Positions 34,836 through 47,001 of a stretch of DNA of 64,000 nt are shown in pieces (positions within the stretch are counted from its first letter, which is position 1; each line of letters starts with the position of its first letter). The stretch comes from Mikania micrantha. Taxonomy: Eukaryota > Streptophyta > Magnoliopsida > Asterales > Asteraceae. The stretch is from contig CM018698.1 of the NCBI GenBank assembly GCA_009363875.1, forward strand, positions 53,536,067-53,600,066, in the 5' to 3' direction. The notes beneath the pieces were generated by a model. It had not been told where the DNA came from and ran no database searches. It saw nothing but the letters and a program-made list of their open reading frames with translations. The translations under genes were made by a program, and so were the position numbers.

Positions 34836-35960
34836 TTGTATAAAGGAAGAATCCATAGAAAACTTATCCTTTATCTAAAAGCAAAAAACCCATGCCATTG
34901 ATTAAATTGATTCCATCAGATTATGTCATTTGTTTAAGATCTTATGTCATTTGTTTAAGGAGACATTTTACCTGTACATATCTATTTTTATTAAATAATT
35001 CATTCAATCTCTCATCTTTTTTAATAAAACTATTATTCTTTATTTAAAACGTTAATACTTTTATTATATATAGTTTTTTTATAGAGCAACACAATTAAAT
35101 AAAGATCATTTATCTAAAGTGGCGTAACTACAATAATAATTATTTTTATAAATATATAGAGGGTCGGGATTTGTTATTACCCACCTTAATTTTGATAACT
35201 AAATTAACTTATATAATATCAACCAAAATCTTTGGTTTTTTATTAACCTTTATTATTAATAACTATTTTATACAAATGATACAAATCTTATAAACAAACA
35301 ATTATATATCTATTATTTTACACCCAAATATCAAAACGTACATGTCTTCTTGTTTTTACGTGTGCATTTAATTTGCTTGTTTAATCACTTCGTATAGAGT
35401 CAGATATTACAAGTTCACATGTTTCATGTTGTGTAACAAAACAAAATGGTCCATTTTTCTAAAGATCACAGTACGATTATAATCGAAGTAAACACATCTA
35501 GAGAGAATGACATTATGAAAAACTATGTAATGATATATTAAATATATTTAAATGTGTAATACATATACATTACATACATAAAACGTATTGCTTACATACA
35601 TATAACGTATTGCTTAGATGTAAAAATGATATTTCACAGTAACTGATTACATACATATAATAAACAAGATAGTTCAATGGTTTTTATATTAATAATATAG
35701 TTCATAAACATATGAGAAAATTGTAGATAATTAAATTGTCAGTTGCCTAAAATTTTGAGACTGAATAGAAACAAATATTACTTTGTTACTATTTGTCAAA
35801 ATTTTGAGAAAAAATTTATGGTTTGTTCGTTTAATTTTTTATGAATTTTTCGTCACTAACCAGCAAAAGAAACTTTGTTTGATATTATTTTATCAAAAAA
35901 ATTTGTCAGATATTTTTTTAGTAGTGATATGTAATACAAACATAAAGTGCAATATGAACA
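34836..35960. other. AT-rich, no gene
   Basis: 35160-35260 resembles one end of hairpin MITE c (TTGTTATTACCCACC, TTTGATAAC). ACATACATATAACGTATTGC-like repeats lie at 35560-35620. Nothing else is recognised. Confidence 0.4.
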
Positions 35961-35961
35961 A

Positions 35962-36370
35962 TTAGGGGTATTCAAAAAATCCGTATTCGAATCCGAATCC
36001 GAAATATCTGAAAATCTGAATCTTAAACACCCGAAGTTCGGATATCCTGAATTTTGGATCTCCAAAGATTTAGATTCGGATTCGTATTACATATTTAAAA
36101 AATATTCGAATAGTTCGGATATCCGAAATAGTTTTTTCCGGATATTTCGGATAATTTTTGGAATATTTCGTGGATATTTTTCGAATATTTCAGATATTTT
36201 TCCGATAATTTTCGGATATTAAGATATCCTAAATATATTCTTCAAAAATTTTTAATTTATTTCTAAGTTCGGATCCCCAATCCAAATCCGTATCCGAAAT
36301 ATCGGATATCTGAAATTTTAGTTACATATTCAAATACTGATATTTACTATCCGAAATTTTCGGTATCCAT
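35962..36370. repeat. hAT-type subterminal repeats (CGGATATTTCGG)
   Basis: Begins AGGGGTATTCAAAAAATCCG and continues with many TCGGATAT / CCGAATCCGAA words in both orientations. Adjacent to the hAT coding remnant, so probably the end of that element. A similar block is at 13245-13370. Confidence 0.5.
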
Positions 36371-36646
36371 ATTGTCTTAAGATGACGTTCTCAATAGAAA
36401 GCATTACCAATCCGTTAAGGCGGTCTTGTGACATTGACGGCTGTAAATAAGACTTCAGCAACTTCAACTTAGAAAGCTTCTTTCTGCCGATGCCAAAATT
36501 ATCAAAATAGTCAACGAAACACTGTATGCAATTAATGCATTCGAAAAACCCCAAGGTGGTTCAACTTGTTTATAGCATCGAAAGGTGATAATTTTATTAC
36601 AAAAAAATTTCTCAATCAAACTACAAATAAAGTTCATACGCATCAA
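36360..36646 (-). pseudogene. hAT transposase C-terminal fragment
   Basis: Two overlapping minus-strand frames give SLTILIILASAERSFLS and then KKLSKLKLLKSYLQPSMSQD with RLNGLVMLSIEN. The A-S-A-E-R-S-F and LKL-KSYL-MSQ-RL-GL blocks are the hallmark of the hAT dimerisation region, of the type found in ZMYM1-like plant transposases. A frameshift near 36480 separates them. Catalytic parts are absent. Confidence 0.75.
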
Positions 36647-36904
36647 TATATGGTTGATCCTTGTATTTCAATGGGTGGCTCGTTAGAGATTGCAATCGAG
36701 GTTGTGCTCAGTGGCTCATGGCTGTGCAATTGAAACAATGGAGGCTGCAAAGGATCCGCTTTGTTAAATTGGGAAGGTGGGACCGGAGGGCTGGAGGGGT
36801 GAAGTTGGACGCTGATCCGGCTGCTGGAGCACGTCTGGGAATTGGCAGAATGGAAAGTAAAACCAACTTGGGGGAAATCAATAGGAACCTAATATATTTT
36901 TAAA
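36647..36904. other. Moderately GC-rich unassigned segment
   Basis: An 80-codon plus frame starts at 36661 but shows no domain. It may be the inner part of the degraded hAT element. Confidence 0.3.
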
Positions 36905-37096
36905 CTAGGTTAAATCTCGTATGTTACATGGGTTTAATATACAAAATATTATATACTTTTTAATAAAAAAGTTATGTCTATAAAAAAAATAAGAAATACA
37001 GTTGAATGTATTTTATAACTATACATATTGTATTTTAACATTCAAATCATCCTTTGAAGCTAAATATTTTAAAATGTTTAAAAATAATTCATAGAA

Positions 37097-37138
<42 letters not shown>

Positions 37139-38918
37139 TATTATTATTATTAAATATTTAATGAACATAATTTGAACTTAATGATTGTAAGAGTCCTAAA
37201 TAGAAGTTTAAATCAGATTTAAGTAAAAACTTTATAACTAATTGCAAAAATCAGCTTCATTTGCTTAATAATATATTAATTATTTTTCATATTTATAATT
37301 CACTGCATGATTAAATAATGGATATCAATAATTAAATAATAGATACACATTGAAAAACAAAAACTACATAACTACAATAATAATAAATGTTACCAATATT
37401 TATATTTTTTAAATTAAGAGTTATAAACAGATAATAACAATTTAAAATAAGTTGTTGCAAAAAAAAAGAAATAAAATATATGAATATTAAAGTTAATATT
37501 CATATTTTATTAAATAATTAGCTGAATAAGTAAAAATATTTATATACTAACATTTAATAATATTACTATACATAAAAAGAATTAACTTTTATGAATTATA
37601 ATTATACCATAATTTGTAAAATATATAAATAAGCCCTTATTTTTTTAATTTGTCTAAAAATAAAAAGATTTAACAGTTCTATATTATTTAATGAAAATAG
37701 TATGTTAAAATATAAAAATATATGAATATACATGAAATAATTTAGGTTTTTAATATTCTTATTATTAATAAAATCATTGTTTGTATAGTTTAAGATTTAT
37801 TTTATAATATATCTATTTTATTTTATTTTGTTATAAAAACATATAAATATACATGAAATAATTCGGGTTTTAACATTCTTATTTTTAATTAAATCATTAT
37901 TTGTATAGTTTACAATTTGTTTTATAATGTATCTATTTTATTTTGTTTAGTTATTTGTTTTTTTAATATACTCTAAACATATTATTAAATTTCTACATTG
38001 AAAGTGTAAGATATTCATGACTTAAATATTTATTTATATACATAATCTATCTAACATAATAAATCAAAATAATGTTGTACATGTATCTTCTTGTGGTGCA
38101 ATATTTTCCCACCCAAATTTTTTTCCATCTTAAGTAAGGTAATATTAATCAATTTTGTATAATTATAGTTGATTCTTTTTTAAATTCTATCAATGATTTT
38201 TCTTTTTATCACCAATTCAAATTAATGATTATGCGTTTCATTTTAATTTTGAAAGTTTCATTTTCTATTTAGTTTTGTAACTACAATGAGAATCAACCTT
38301 CTTTTTATTTTTCTAGGGATATCATTTTGTTCTTCAATGCAAGAACACAAATTTTAAAATTTTCTATTTTATTTAATTTCATGTTTATCTCATTCACTTA
38401 ATTAAAGAGTTGTTTGAAATTATTAAATTGTCTCAAATCTTAAAATACTTTTTCTATTTTTACCATTTTATTTTTCTATCCAAATGTCCTGATGTGTACA
38501 TGTATTTCCACTTTTACATGAAAATAATTAATTTGGTATTTGGATCAAATTTATAAATTTCTTTATTCAATCTCAATAAAATTAACTTATTTTTTCAACT
38601 AACTTCATTTTATAACTCAACAAACAAAAATTTATCTCACATAATCATTTTACAGTTATTAAATCTTAGTTAGTAATTCGTATTATTTAATATATTTTTT
38701 TGATCAAGCCCGTGTATTACACGGGCGACTAACCTAGTTTATTAAATATAAGAAAATAAGTTAAAGTAATAATTTGTCAAATTTATTAATTATCACTATT
38801 AATAAAGAAGTGTTAATAAATGATTTAATGCTCCAAGTTTTAGGAGGGAAACAATAATGAAACATGCTTCATTGCATGACATATGAAAAAAAAAACTTGA
38901 TTTATTATATAAGATAGA
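36905..38918 (-). mobile_element. Non-autonomous Helitron, 2.0 kb
   Basis: Minus-strand 5' end TCTATCTTATATAATAAATC at 38918, preceded by A. The 3' end has a hairpin (CCATGTAACATACGAG) and TAACCTAG at 36905, followed by T. No RepHel gene. It contains (AAT)n at 37100-37150 and a second Helitron in opposite orientation. Confidence 0.75.
38046..38737 (+). mobile_element. Non-autonomous Helitron nested in the preceding one
   Basis: Starts TCTATCTAACATAATAAATC at 38046 after A. Ends CCCGTGTATTACACGGG hairpin plus CTAACCTAG at 38737 before T. These are canonical Helitron ends. Confidence 0.85.
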
Positions 38919-39150
38919 TATGTGAGGCTTTTTTAGGGTAATCCATCGACAATTAAACTATTTTCATTTTATCAAAATTTGTTAAGCCCTAGATTTTATA
39001 ATTTTTTTCATAATATATAATTTTTTTATAAATTTCAGGCCCTTAAAAACGACTAAAATTAACCATGATCAACACATTACCAAAAGATTAAACGAACTTT
39101 TCATAATTGATTATTGATTTCGTTATAATTTGTAATTAAATAAAATATCA

Positions 39151-39366
39151 GATGATTATGATTATGATTATGATTATGATTATGATTTTAAACTAAACCC
39201 AACCCAAACTAAATTGTGCGACTCCAAACACAGCAACCCGTTGGGTCATGTGTGACCGGGAGCATCATGAGCAAAATGTGACCCTGCTCACGATGATGAG
39301 TCAAGAATTATATAAGTTATATTATATTATATTATATTACATTATATTATATTATATTATATTTTT
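39151..39366. repeat. Microsatellites (GATTAT)n and (ATATT)n
   Basis: GATTAT repeats at 39153-39185 and ATATT repeats at 39317-39365, with a short unassigned stretch between. Confidence 0.9.
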
Positions 39367-39417
39367 TACTTATAATCATTTACAATTTTTTGAGTGGCAA
39401 ACTAAAGCTTAGCAGCA

Positions 39418-39730
39418 TACAGTGGCGTACCCATATTTATGGGTGAAGGTGGAGCAGCCGTCCACCTTTAAAAAAATTTATTCGGTAATATATATATATA
39501 AAATTGCGACCACCCACTTTGTATTTTGCAATGGCCCTATTAAATTGACATAACTGGATTGGTGATGAAAATTTAATCGATAGTTGAATTTGTTTTGCAA
39601 AGAAACGTTTACTAATGAAAGTTTCTCTAGATGATGTTTTGGATAAATTTTAAAATAATGAAAACTTTTAGAGAACAAATTTACATGTATTGGGTTTTCA
39701 TTGTGTTTTTGTATATAAAATTTAGTCTAA
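39418..39730 (+). mobile_element. Non-autonomous element, family of 13977-14292
   Basis: Begins AGTGGCGTACCCATATTTAT and contains GATTGGTGATGAAAATTTAA, both matched in reverse at 13977-14292. Ends not resolved. 39731-40189 after it holds nothing recognised. Confidence 0.5.
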
Positions 39731-40189
39731 TTGTTTTTTTAACATCACCCTGAGCCAGTCCGACCCAAACAAATCTGAACAAATTAGAAAAAAAAATATA
39801 TTATATCGCGATGCTCAAACGTGACTAAAAATTTCCTGCCCTCAATGAAAATTTTTTCTTAGCGTGCACTAGCAACACCCACCCTTTAGGAGAAATTCAC
39901 TATGGGGTAAAACCTTAATAACCGACCGTTTTAAGCAGATTTAAACTCATAACCTCACATAAGAAAAATGGAATATCAATTAATCTACAAGCTATTTGAA
40001 TATATTCATTAACTATTATAGTTTTTTTTAAATCACATATGCATCATTCCATATTTCTCAGTATCACTGTGTAATGTTAATTTTTTCTTGAAAATGATCT
40101 TTCCAATTATGTATCTCTTTCATATTATCACCTTTCTCTTATTATCACCTTTCTCTTCAATCACCTCCTTTTCATTCTTACTTACTCAA

Positions 40190-40470
40190 AGCGCTGTGTT
40201 ATTTACACACTTACTCTACACCCCTTATACTCCTTGTATAGGAGCAATTATTGGATGCTAAAATTTGTCAGTGTCAATAATTGGACTCTTATACGAGGCT
40301 TATAGACCTATATGTGTGGTATATGTACTATACATGGCTCTATATGTGACCAATCATTGTGTGTCAGTGCCAATGATTGGACTCTTATACAAGAATTATA
40401 GACTTACACGATACATATAAGGTCGGTGAATGTGTTGAATTAAAAAATTAAGTTGTGTGAGTAACCGGTT
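40190..40470. mobile_element. Short non-autonomous MULE derivative related to MULE-2
   Basis: The right end (GTTGAATTAAAAAATTAAG, TGTGTGAGTAACC) resembles the MULE-2 right terminal repeat, and the left TGTGTTATTTACACAC is its inverse. The interior has TATACGAGG / CTTATAG words in place of the TACGTGGCGTA modules. No coding. Confidence 0.5.
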
Positions 40471-41940
40471 CATAGAGTTAGCTTAGGAGAGAATAACTTT
40501 CTAAATTGTACGTATATAATATTTAATTGAAAAATAAAATATTATTTTAATTTGCGATAATAAAATGAAAATCAGGAGCATTTTTTTGTCAAGATTTCTA
40601 CAGTTTTTGACAAATATCGGTTAAACAATTGCATCATATTGTAAAATTTATGTTCAATCAGAAAAGTTTTAAGAAAACACACGCTTGTTTAATCTGCTTT
40701 TTAATCTAGTGTAGATTTGCCAGTATTATTTAAATTTTGTAATGTATAATAAATATGCACCTTAACAAAAAAGTTAATAATAATCTTTTAATTTTTTATT
40801 CGGATTTAAAACTTAGTAAGAGTAAATAATATTCCAAAATTTAAACTTAGGTTAAGGTTTTAACCCTTGAAAGTTCTTTTGGCGATGATTTATCTTTTTC
40901 TGATATCCTACCATCATAACCCAAAAGTCATCCTTCTAACTTTAGTTTTATTTTTTCCCCATAAAAGAATGTTGGTAGAAAAATTATATAATAAAATGTA
41001 TGATTCAAAAAATATTTATTAAAATGTGTGTTTTTCTGTTATTTTTTTATTTTATACTAATTTATTATATACTTTTTTAAGTTAATTGACATGTTATCAT
41101 AGTTAGTTGATTGGAAAAATAGAAATATTATAATACATTGATTGAATTAAAAAAGTTATAATAAAATAGTTTATAATAAATAAATAAATAAATAAAAAAC
41201 AATCATTTTAATAAATATTTTTCAAGTCACTCAATTTTGATAAATAATTTTTTTTTTCATAACACCATTTTGGGAAAAAAAAAAAGAAAGAAAAAAAAAG
41301 AAAGAAGCCTTCATCTAGCTTCTTAAGTTATGTTATATGGGTCATATGATTTTATAATAAAACAATTACTAATATTACTATTTATCTATTATTGTTGTTA
41401 CCATAAACGACCCTATTAAAATTCTTTGCTCAACATGTAGTCCTACAAAGCCAGCTAATTACGTGCTTTATTTATTAAAAAGATTTATTTAAGGCAATTC
41501 CTAACCGGTGAATTATAAATTTAAGTGTAAATTGTCAAGATAATATTTCAGTCATTATGTTTTATAAATTACTATATTCTTATAGTCCAAATTTTAAATA
41601 TTTTAATGCATATAATCCTTAGTTATGGTAGTTTGGTCAAACATGTGATTATAATTTTATGACCTTAAGAAAGTGTTTGGGTAACAAATATTTAAAATTT
41701 TGAGACTATAAGAATAATTTATCAAAAATATGAACCAATAGTAAAATATTAGAAAATCAAATTAACTATCTAGGCAATTTACTCCAAATTTAATTGCCGT
41801 AAAAAAGGTTTCTTTAATCCAGTTTTTTAGAATTTTTTAAATATGGGAAAAATAATAGTTTAAAGGAGAAAATCGTCGTCAAAAATGGAGGGGTTAATTA
41901 AGAGCTTTTTATGTATTAACTTCAAATAAGCCATTCGGCA
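40471..41940. other. AT-rich, no gene
   Basis: Purine run at 41270-41305 (A/G). No recognisable element or coding region. Confidence 0.4.
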
Positions 41941-41944
41941 AAAT

Positions 41945-42187
41945 CAGGTTGGAGTTTCACCTTGTGGTCAAAAGGTCATGGGTTCAAGCTCTTGCCAATG
42001 ATAATTTAAAGGATAATTCATGTGAAGAAGGAATCTTAAACTTAATATTGGGTTCTCGACCAACGGGGCGAGAGTTTACCCATTGTAGGAGGTTCTCACA
42101 CATCTGGTGTGACCGCATCTTACCTCTACCTGATGAGCCTTATTAAGACAACATACGTGGTATGTACGTTCGTCGTCAATAAAAAAA
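41945..42187 (+). mobile_element. tRNA-derived SINE
   Basis: A-box-like CACCTTGTGGTCAAAAGG followed by B-box GGGTTCAAGCTC at 41981-41992. The 3' end is CGTCGTCAATAAAAAAAC. A 65-codon frame inside is not a gene. Confidence 0.7.
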
Positions 42188-42542
42188 CTTCAAATAAGTC
42201 TAATTCGTTATTTTTAATTAACCGGTAAACTAAAAAATCAAGATAGAATTAGCATGACAAAGTTGAATTGATTAAAAACTTATTAATTCAACGTATTAAA
42301 AAATTAAATTTTATATTATTAAAATAAAATATGACGTCAAATGGATTGAAACGTGTCGGTTTTGTCTGGGAGACATTTAAGGGGATTGAATTATGAGATT
42401 CACGTCCGGAAGGTGGTGTAGCGTACTGCGTACCTGAATAAAAAACATTTCTTTAAAAATAAGTGGGTTTATATATGTAAAATAAAATATCAATTTTAAT
42501 TTTTTTTTTGAACAGCAAATATCAATTTTAATTAATTTCAAG

Positions 42543-43070
42543 CAGTGTTATACAAGGAGTTATACGCTAGTCGGATGACGAGGTATCGCATGTAGGCTTG
42601 ACATGATTAATCGGCGATAAATGGATTATAATTTTTTATGTAATTTTACATTAATATATATATATATATATACACGCATAAATATTAATAATTCAATATA
42701 ATATTTCAAATAATTTAAAAAGTAAACTTAAACATGCTAAATCAAGTACTTTATAATTCACAATTAAACACTGAAACAACATAAGAAGATCAAAGACTCC
42801 AACATGAAAGAATATCTAACTTGAGTTCAAAGTTTAGACATGTTTCATATATTAGATTCGATGTTTCAGATACATTAGGAATTTAGTGTTGAGAAATGCC
42901 TCGAAAAATCATAGATATGGTCTCTTTTACCCGAAAAAAGTCAAAACATAAAAATAAATAAAAAAACTTAGAGTATGTCGACTATGCCGTCTAAACACCG
43001 ACTAGAGCCAAATCCACAAGATAAGTAGACGTTTAGTGCCTAGATGGCCGCCTATATTTGTGATTAAGTT
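42543..43070 (-). mobile_element. Diverged copy of the hAT MITE at 15551-16024
   Basis: Minus-strand sequence keeps GAAACATCGAATCTAAT, AAACTTTGAACTCA, TATTGAATTATTAATATTTA and the CGCTAGTCGG / CGGCGAT end words in the same order as the 15551 copy. Ends are eroded. A further end of this family (TTGTAAAAATCGGCCTA) is at 43551. Confidence 0.6.
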
Positions 43071-43249
43071 CAACAGTTTGTGAAAATGAGAGTTCTAGTA
43101 TTCAACTCTTAGATTATATCAATTAATCATGTCTAAAATTTTTCTTGGGACAGTACTATTTGTAGTATACGAGAAAAATGAAATAGACGTTGACTATAGG
43201 TATTATGTAAATAAGTAAATAACTATTACTTAAAGATGTTACAATCTAT

Positions 43250-43375
43250 CAATATCTTTTTGGTAAAGATAAAACTTTGAAATCATAAAGTCATATGTTT
43301 GAATCTCACAAGGAATTTAAAAAATTATTGAGCTTTCTTCTAAACCGGTAACACGATTATATTTCAGTTATCCAA
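43250..43375 (+). mobile_element. Possible degenerate SINE head
   Basis: TTTGGTAAAGATAAAACTTTG resembles an A box and GTTTGAATCTCAC a B box, about 40 bases apart. No A-tail found. Confidence 0.3.
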
Positions 43376-44224
43376 ATTAGTTGTTCAAACTTTTCTTCTC
43401 AATAAATATGAAAATTAATTACAACATCATCCGTTTTCTTAAAGTCCACTCTAATCGTAATCGTAACGAGTGATCCATTAGCTGATTAAAATTTCGATTC
43501 GACTATTAAAACATTAAGTTAATTGTTGATACGGATGTTGTAAAAATCGGCCTATAGAACTCTTTCACTCTATTTGATTTATTTAAAGTTTTGATATGCA
43601 AAATATAAACGTAATGGTTGTAAATAATATATAAGAATTGATTAATAATCAAAAATTAAAGACTTTTTTTCTTTTGCAAATAACAGGAAAATATTAATAA
43701 AACTTCTGATACTCGTATAAAAAATTATAGAGTCTCAATTTTTGGTTTTTAATTCATGTTATGTATTTCTCTAGAACTGTCACTTGATTAATATTTTATG
43801 AAAATATAATTTATAAATTTAAATATATTATTAGAAAACTTCCTGCGGGTGGAATGGGTAACGTTAAGAAAGAACCGAGTCAATCAAACACCATTTTGCC
43901 CTTTCAATACGCCTTGCTTTTTCCGCACCTTTTATTTGCATTTAATTATATTTTTGTTGACTTTATCCTTTATCTTAGCTAGGTTCAAAACCTCAATTCC
44001 TGGCCGTTGGTTTTTCAGCTTTCATAAAAAATTCTTAAAAAAAAAAAGAGTAATATCTGGGTTTTATTCTTGTAGAATATTGAAAAATATTTCGATTACA
44101 TATATTATCAAGTTGTAGTAAAAAAAAATGTTTTAATTGTGTTTTTTTTTTAAATTAAAAAAAAAAACATTTTGATCATTATATTTAATGTATTAGATCA
44201 TTATGTAATATGTTTTGTTCATTA
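43376..44224. other. No recognised feature
   Basis: AT-rich. An 89-codon plus frame at 43849 has no domain and unremarkable composition; not accepted. Confidence 0.4.
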
Positions 44225-44242
44225 TATATTACAACTGTGTAA

Positions 44243-44463
44243 CCAAGGGTTTCTAGCCTAATGGTTACCCCCTTGACTTCCCTATAGGAGGTCTTGGGTT
44301 CGAATCCGTGCTGAGGCATATTTGCTGAAGCAAGGTCAGGGGGTTTACCCAGTTGTGGGGTTCCTCCTGGGGTGGGCTCGGGCATACGCCCCAGAGCGTC
44401 AAATCCGAGGGGACGGTTGAAATCTCGTCTTGGGTGTCGTTGTACCAAGCCGTTCAAAAAAAA
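44243..44463 (+). mobile_element. tRNA-derived SINE, full length
   Basis: A box TAGCCTAATGG at 44254, B box GGTTCGAATCC at 44298. The 3' end is GCCGTTCAAAAAAAAA. Flanks carry a near-perfect direct repeat of about 17 bases (TATATTACAACTGTGTA left, TATATTACAACTATGTA right), the target duplication. Confidence 0.88.
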
Positions 44464-45114
44464 ATATATTACAACTATGTACCCGCACTATGCATTGATA
44501 AACGCAACACTTAAGTTTGTTGATTTCAAAAGTTTACATGGTTTGCTTTTGACCCATAACTAGGGTTGTTCACGAGTCGAACCGAGCGAGGTATGCTCGT
44601 GCTTGGCTTGTTTACAATCCGAGCGGCTTGGCTTGGTTTGGATTTACAAAATCGAGTCAAATGTTGTGCTCGTTGTTTGGCTTGTTTTAAAACCGAGAGG
44701 CTCGGCTTGATTCGGTTTGGCTCGGTTTCAAAATAAAATTTAATGTGAACCGGTCATCAATTTAGTTTTGCGGCCGTTTTTTTCAAAATATTTGGTCAGC
44801 AGTTTCAAAAATTTGAAACCATAGTAAACAGTTTGGTTTATGGTTTCACTCAAAAAACGGTTGTTAAAAACCAAAGCAAACTTTATGATACACACACATA
44901 CATACACACATATTTAATCGATAGATAGATAAGTTTATTTATTTAGATATCATTGACGCACACACACATACATATTTGGGCCTGCAATGCAAGTAGTCAA
45001 TCTTAAATAATAAAACGATTTGTTTTTATTTTTAACAGGTCAAATATCACAAACCTAAAATGCCCAAACTCTAAACCAAACCATTTAATGGTTTGGTTTG
45101 GCTTTATTTATTAA

Positions 45115-45589
45115 CTAGGTAAAATCCCGTGTATTACACGGGTTGAAAACTAAAATGTTAAATACTTTGTAAGAAAACTTGTTATTTTAAGAAAACTTAT
45201 TTTTACAAAACTTTCATCTTTCCTAAAACTACAAATTTAAAATAATTCTTTTTTTTTTAAATTCATTTTTAGAAAATTTTCATATTTTGTATACTTTGTT
45301 TAAGTGTGCTTTTTAATAATAAAAAAAAAGAGTTCATTTTTTATTTGTTAGAACTATTTTTAATATGAAAAAAGGTATGTAAAGTCATTAGTCATTATAT
45401 TTTAAATTTATTTAATACATTTTAAAGAATATAATTATAATTATCATTTATTATGAGAGAGAATGATTGTAAAGATTAAAAAATGACATGTGGCGATAAT
45501 TTTTTTAAAAAATTGACATGTGGCAATAATAGCCTAATAAATTGACATGTGGCAAAACATTTACTCTTTTATTAGAGAGTATAGATAGA
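45115..45589 (-). mobile_element. Non-autonomous Helitron nested in the hAT element
   Basis: Minus 5' end TCTATCTATACTCTCTAATA, 3' hairpin CCCGTGTAATACACGGG and ACCTAG at 45115, flanked by A and T. Three TGACATGTGGC motifs lie near the 5' end. Confidence 0.85.
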
Positions 45590-45929
45590 TTGTTCGGTTT
45601 TAGTTTTTATTATTCAAAAAGCGTTAACAACGGTTAGGTTTATTGTTCCATCCAAAAACTATAAAACCGGTTCCTTTAATACCCTTAATACAAAAGCATA
45701 AAAAAATTTAAAATTTATGAATAGTTCGTAGACATCATTATGCATTAGTTTGAATACATCAACATCATTATTCTTAAAAAACTTGAAACATGTTAGTGTA
45801 GTAACCATTTAACTAATTTTGATTGGTTCTTTCAATAATGTGTTTTAAAATGAGTGGTTCATATTAAATCTGGAAAAAACAAGTGGATGAAATTTGTTTA
45901 ATGCTATTTTTGACATTTAGTAGGTGTAC

Positions 45930-46600
45930 TTGATTCATTTTTTTAAAAAAGTTTACCCCCCAATTTTTTAAACCTTCATAACTTTTATATATATTATTAT
46001 TTTTTTATAAAAATTTCACCATTAAATTTGTCACTTTTTTTATCTTTAATTTAAGTATAATTTTGTCAAAATTTTTTAAAATTTTCGTAATTTGCACTGA
46101 TACAACGACGTTTTACACTGATGCAACGACGTTTTGCACTGACGTAACGAGCTGAATTTTTTACACTGATGTAACGAGCTGAATTTTTACAAAGTTTTCG
46201 TAATTACACTGATGTAAGGAGCTGGATTTTTTCAAAGTGTTCTTAATTTTTTAAAATATTAAGGAACTAATTTTTGTAATAAAAAATAATTTGTAACGAG
46301 ATGAAAAGATTTTACGTTGGTGTAATTACAAATGCTCGAAAAAATGAGAGAAAGTTACGAACGCTCAAAATAATTTGTAAAACATTTTAAAGATGGAAAG
46401 ATTTTGAAAAAATGAGAGAAAATTATTGTATTTATTGTTCATTACGTTGGTGTAATTACGAACGCTCGAAAAAAACTAAAAAAAAATTGGCATGACTATT
46501 ATGGAATTAACGAGAAAAATATAATGAGTTTAATAGTGCAATTTTTATAAAAAATGACTTTAAAAAAAAGGAAAATGAATAGATTTTTAAGAGTGTGACG
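45930..46600. repeat. Repeat block with CACTGATGTAACGA units
   Basis: Begins with the arm TTAAACCTTCATAACTTTTA shared with the 5240 hairpin element but its interior repeats are different (CACTGATGTAACGA, TACGTTGGTGTAATTACGAA). Fold-back pairing is partial. Confidence 0.5.
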
Positions 46601-46634
46601 CTTGTCACTCTCTTATTAAATCTGACTTTTTTAT

Positions 46635-46735
46635 ATTAAGTGAAATGACTTGGTTAACACAATTATGGTGGGTTCTTATTTGAGCTATTTGGTTAACACA
46701 ATTATGGTGGGTTCTTATTTAAACCATATCCAATA
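46635..46735. repeat. Duplicated MITE c end
   Basis: TTGGTTAACACAATTATGGTGGGTTCTTATTT occurs twice in tandem; it corresponds to the right end of hairpin MITE c. A (GTAT)n tract follows at 46744-46768. Confidence 0.6.
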
Positions 46736-47001
46736 AAATTATATATGTATGTATGTATGTATGTATGTGTAACTTAGCTATACTTAAACAACCCAAACCG
46801 AGCGAGCCAAATAAGCGACTATCCAAACGAGCGACGGGCGAACTTACCTTAGCTCGTGCTCGGCTCGTTTGGAAACCGAACCGAGCGTGCTTGGCTCATT
46901 TAAAACCGAACGAATTTCGAACGAGCTTTTTTCAAGCTTTTTCCGAGCGAATATGGAGCGATTGTCAAGTGACGAACATTTTGAACGGCCCTACCCATAA
47001 C

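Larger units (their letters stand above)
44561..46993. mobile_element. hAT-type non-autonomous element with nested insertions
   Basis: CCCATAAC stands on both sides (44553-44560 and 46994-47001), an 8-bp duplication. Ends TAGGGTTGTTCA and (complement) TAGGGCCGTTCA. Subterminal GGCTCG / ACCGAGC words occur at both ends (44575-44735 and 46797-46960). The centre contains a Helitron and a hairpin repeat block. No transposase coding remains. Confidence 0.8.

Noticed and set aside
44250..44320. Free-standing tRNA gene
   Set aside because: A and B boxes are present but no cloverleaf follows, and the unit ends in poly-A with a target duplication; it is a SINE.
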